Positions 62,565 to 64,000 of a stretch of DNA of 64,000 nt are shown here, in pieces; positions within the stretch are counted from its first letter, which is position 1, and every line of letters begins with the position of its first letter. The translations under genes and the position numbers were made by a program. Below the pieces are notes generated by a model. That model was not told the origin of the DNA and did no database searches. It saw only the letters and a list, made by a program, of their open reading frames with translations. Source of the stretch: Boswellia sacra (Eukaryota > Streptophyta > Magnoliopsida > Sapindales > Burseraceae); assembly GCA_013180625.2 (NCBI GenBank), contig SNVD02009802.1:248001-312000 (forward strand), in the 5' to 3' direction.

Positions 62565-64000
62565 CTCGGGAGGTAGAGGGCAACCGCCGGAGGGGTTTGG
62601 GCCTTGGACAAGTCACTAACAAAGTTTGGGAGAAAAATCACGAACCACCCTCCAGGTTTCAAGTATCGTCAATTACACTCCAAATTAACAAATTCCATCG
62701 CTTACCGTTATTTGTGAAGGTGTTCAGTTCGCAATTACTTTTCTACCCCTCATCTTATAGGTCAAACCCAAATTTTATTAAAAAAAAAAAAACCCTAGCA
62801 TAAAATCGAATTACTAACCGCCAATATTAACCTAAATCTATTTTCCTCTCTAATCCATAGTTGCAGTACTATATTATATTGCATTAATTAATATTATACA
62901 TAAAAGTAATGTCACACTTATAACTCATATAATATAAACTCTACAACATAATTTGTCAGCCTATACGATGAAAATTCACTGAAGGAGAAAAAAAAGAAAA
63001 TGGACAAGGAAATTTACATCTCCAATAGGATTTTACTACTTAGACTGTCACATCATATTATGGAGTTTATATTGTATGAATGTTATAATCTAGCATTATT
63101 GTATGCATAATGTAATATGTGTTTGATGGAACATTGCACTGTACTATTTTTTATACTATACTATACTATATTTATGTTTTAAATTGTATCATATTATTTT
63201 TAAATTCAAAAATTAACAAAATATTATTAAATAAATTAAATATTATTTTTATACCAAATTATATAAATTAAATACTAAATAAAAATAAATTATAGCCTAT
63301 AATTATAAAAATATATAATCTTTCTTATATTTTATTTATATAAATTTTACAAAAATAAAATAAAAATCATATAGAACAACCTATGAAATAGTTATACTTA
63401 AACTTGTATAAACTTTTTTAATGGAGTTAACATAACAAAAAATAATAAAGGGAAATCTATTACAAAAATAATAATAAACTAAAACATGTTTAGCGATCAA
63501 AGTAAACTAAAACATGTTAACATTTAAATGTTGTAAGCAAAAGAAAACTTGAACCCTAAAATACAAAGGTCAAGTCCATTACACAATATCAAGAATAAAT
63601 AGTTTCAATATTTAGAATCAAAGCCTATAGTTTGAATCGAGACATACACATCCATAAACAGAATCTTTTGATTAGGGTCACAACTATATCAAGCAACAAA
63701 AACAAATGCAAAAGAAGTAAAACAACATCCAATTTTTCATTTTAGCATTTTAGGTAGGTTTCATTGCACATGTAAATTCGTGACAAAACAAAACATAACT
63801 AAACTGTTTGCACAATCAGTAAAATCCTCCATGTCCAAACCACAACAACAAGCAACCATTAAGAGAGGTGCCTTATGCCATACAGAACTGGGTAATACAA
63901 AAGCTGACAAGCAACCACAAACAGAAAATATGAGAAAAACCAACTTCATGTCACTCTATAGATTTTCCTCAACTGGTCTCAGACTTCTCCAAAACTGCAA
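62565..64000. other. NAA20 upstream region and window end
   Basis: The first ~250 bp upstream of the NAA20 ATG are moderately GC and likely hold its 5' UTR and core promoter. Beyond that the sequence is AT-rich. A MITE-like element lies at 62902-63101. From 63400 to 64000 I see no gene. A 62-codon minus frame at 63761-63949 has no recognisable similarity and could at most belong to a gene lying outside the window. Confidence 0.45.
62902..63101. repeat. MITE with ~60-bp terminal inverted repeats upstream of NAA20
   Basis: The left arm (AGTAATGTCACACTTATAAC ... ATATAAACTC) aligns with the reverse complement of the right arm (AATAATGCTAGATTATAAC ... ATATAAACTC) over about 60 bp, with a short non-coding centre. 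Related ends occur at about 21318, 33314 and 33371. It sits about 340 bp upstream of the NAA20 start codon. Possible TA flanks, not certain. Confidence 0.65.

Noticed and set aside
1..64000. CRISPR arrays, bacterial operons, riboswitches, rRNA or intact tRNA genes
   Set aside because: None seen. The window is plant nuclear DNA with spliced genes and retroelements. The only tRNA-like sequence is the SINE-like head at 32583.

Overview
This is a stretch of plant nuclear genome. All five protein-coding genes have GT-AG introns. Their closest relatives by recall are eudicot (probably rosid) proteins, and the spacers are AT-rich and full of LTR retrotransposons and small non-autonomous elements. 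I cannot name the species from the sequence.

Left third (1-21,000), gene-rich: a plastid ribosome recycling factor (922-5477, +, 11 exons, 275 aa); a TIME FOR COFFEE / TIC-LIKE nuclear clock protein (11387-16378, +, 12 exons, 1,321 aa); and a plastid chalcone-isomerase-fold fatty-acid-binding protein of the FAP1 type (18558-20776, -, 4 exons, 289 aa). From memory, the Arabidopsis relatives At3g63190, At3g63180 and At3g63170 are adjacent, so this looks like a conserved micro-syntenic block.

Middle (21,500-34,600): a decayed 6-kb Ty1/Copia element with both LTRs and a 5-bp target duplication, then about 7 kb of AT-rich spacer. The spacer holds a 300-bp tandem duplication, a tRNA-derived SINE-like sequence, MITE-like inverted repeats and an (AT)n higher-order array. 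Next is a complete ent-copalyl diphosphate synthase gene (34607-40406, +, 15 exons, 830 aa). It has the DxDD motif and the His/Asn pair of the committed gibberellin step, and no other diterpenoid gene lies beside it.

Right part (41,600-64,000): a nest of transposons. A second Copia element was split by a pogo-type (Emigrant/Lemi1-like) DNA element, which was itself split by a 1.4-kb solo LTR. The same Copia was split again by a young 5.7-kb Ty3/Gypsy chromovirus on the minus strand. After it comes the NatB catalytic subunit gene NAA20 (53839-62564, -, 6 exons, 174 aa). Its introns hold an antisense non-autonomous gag-protease LTR element, a 390-bp TRIM and other repeats, so a 525-bp coding sequence is spread over 8.7 kb. 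The 3' LTR of the intronic element carries an inverted duplication that would fold into a long hairpin.

The host genes are housekeeping or hormone genes with no operon-like relationship. I found no previously undescribed biological system. The unusual content is in the transposable elements. All exon joins were read by eye from splice consensus, reading phase and protein similarity recalled from memory.
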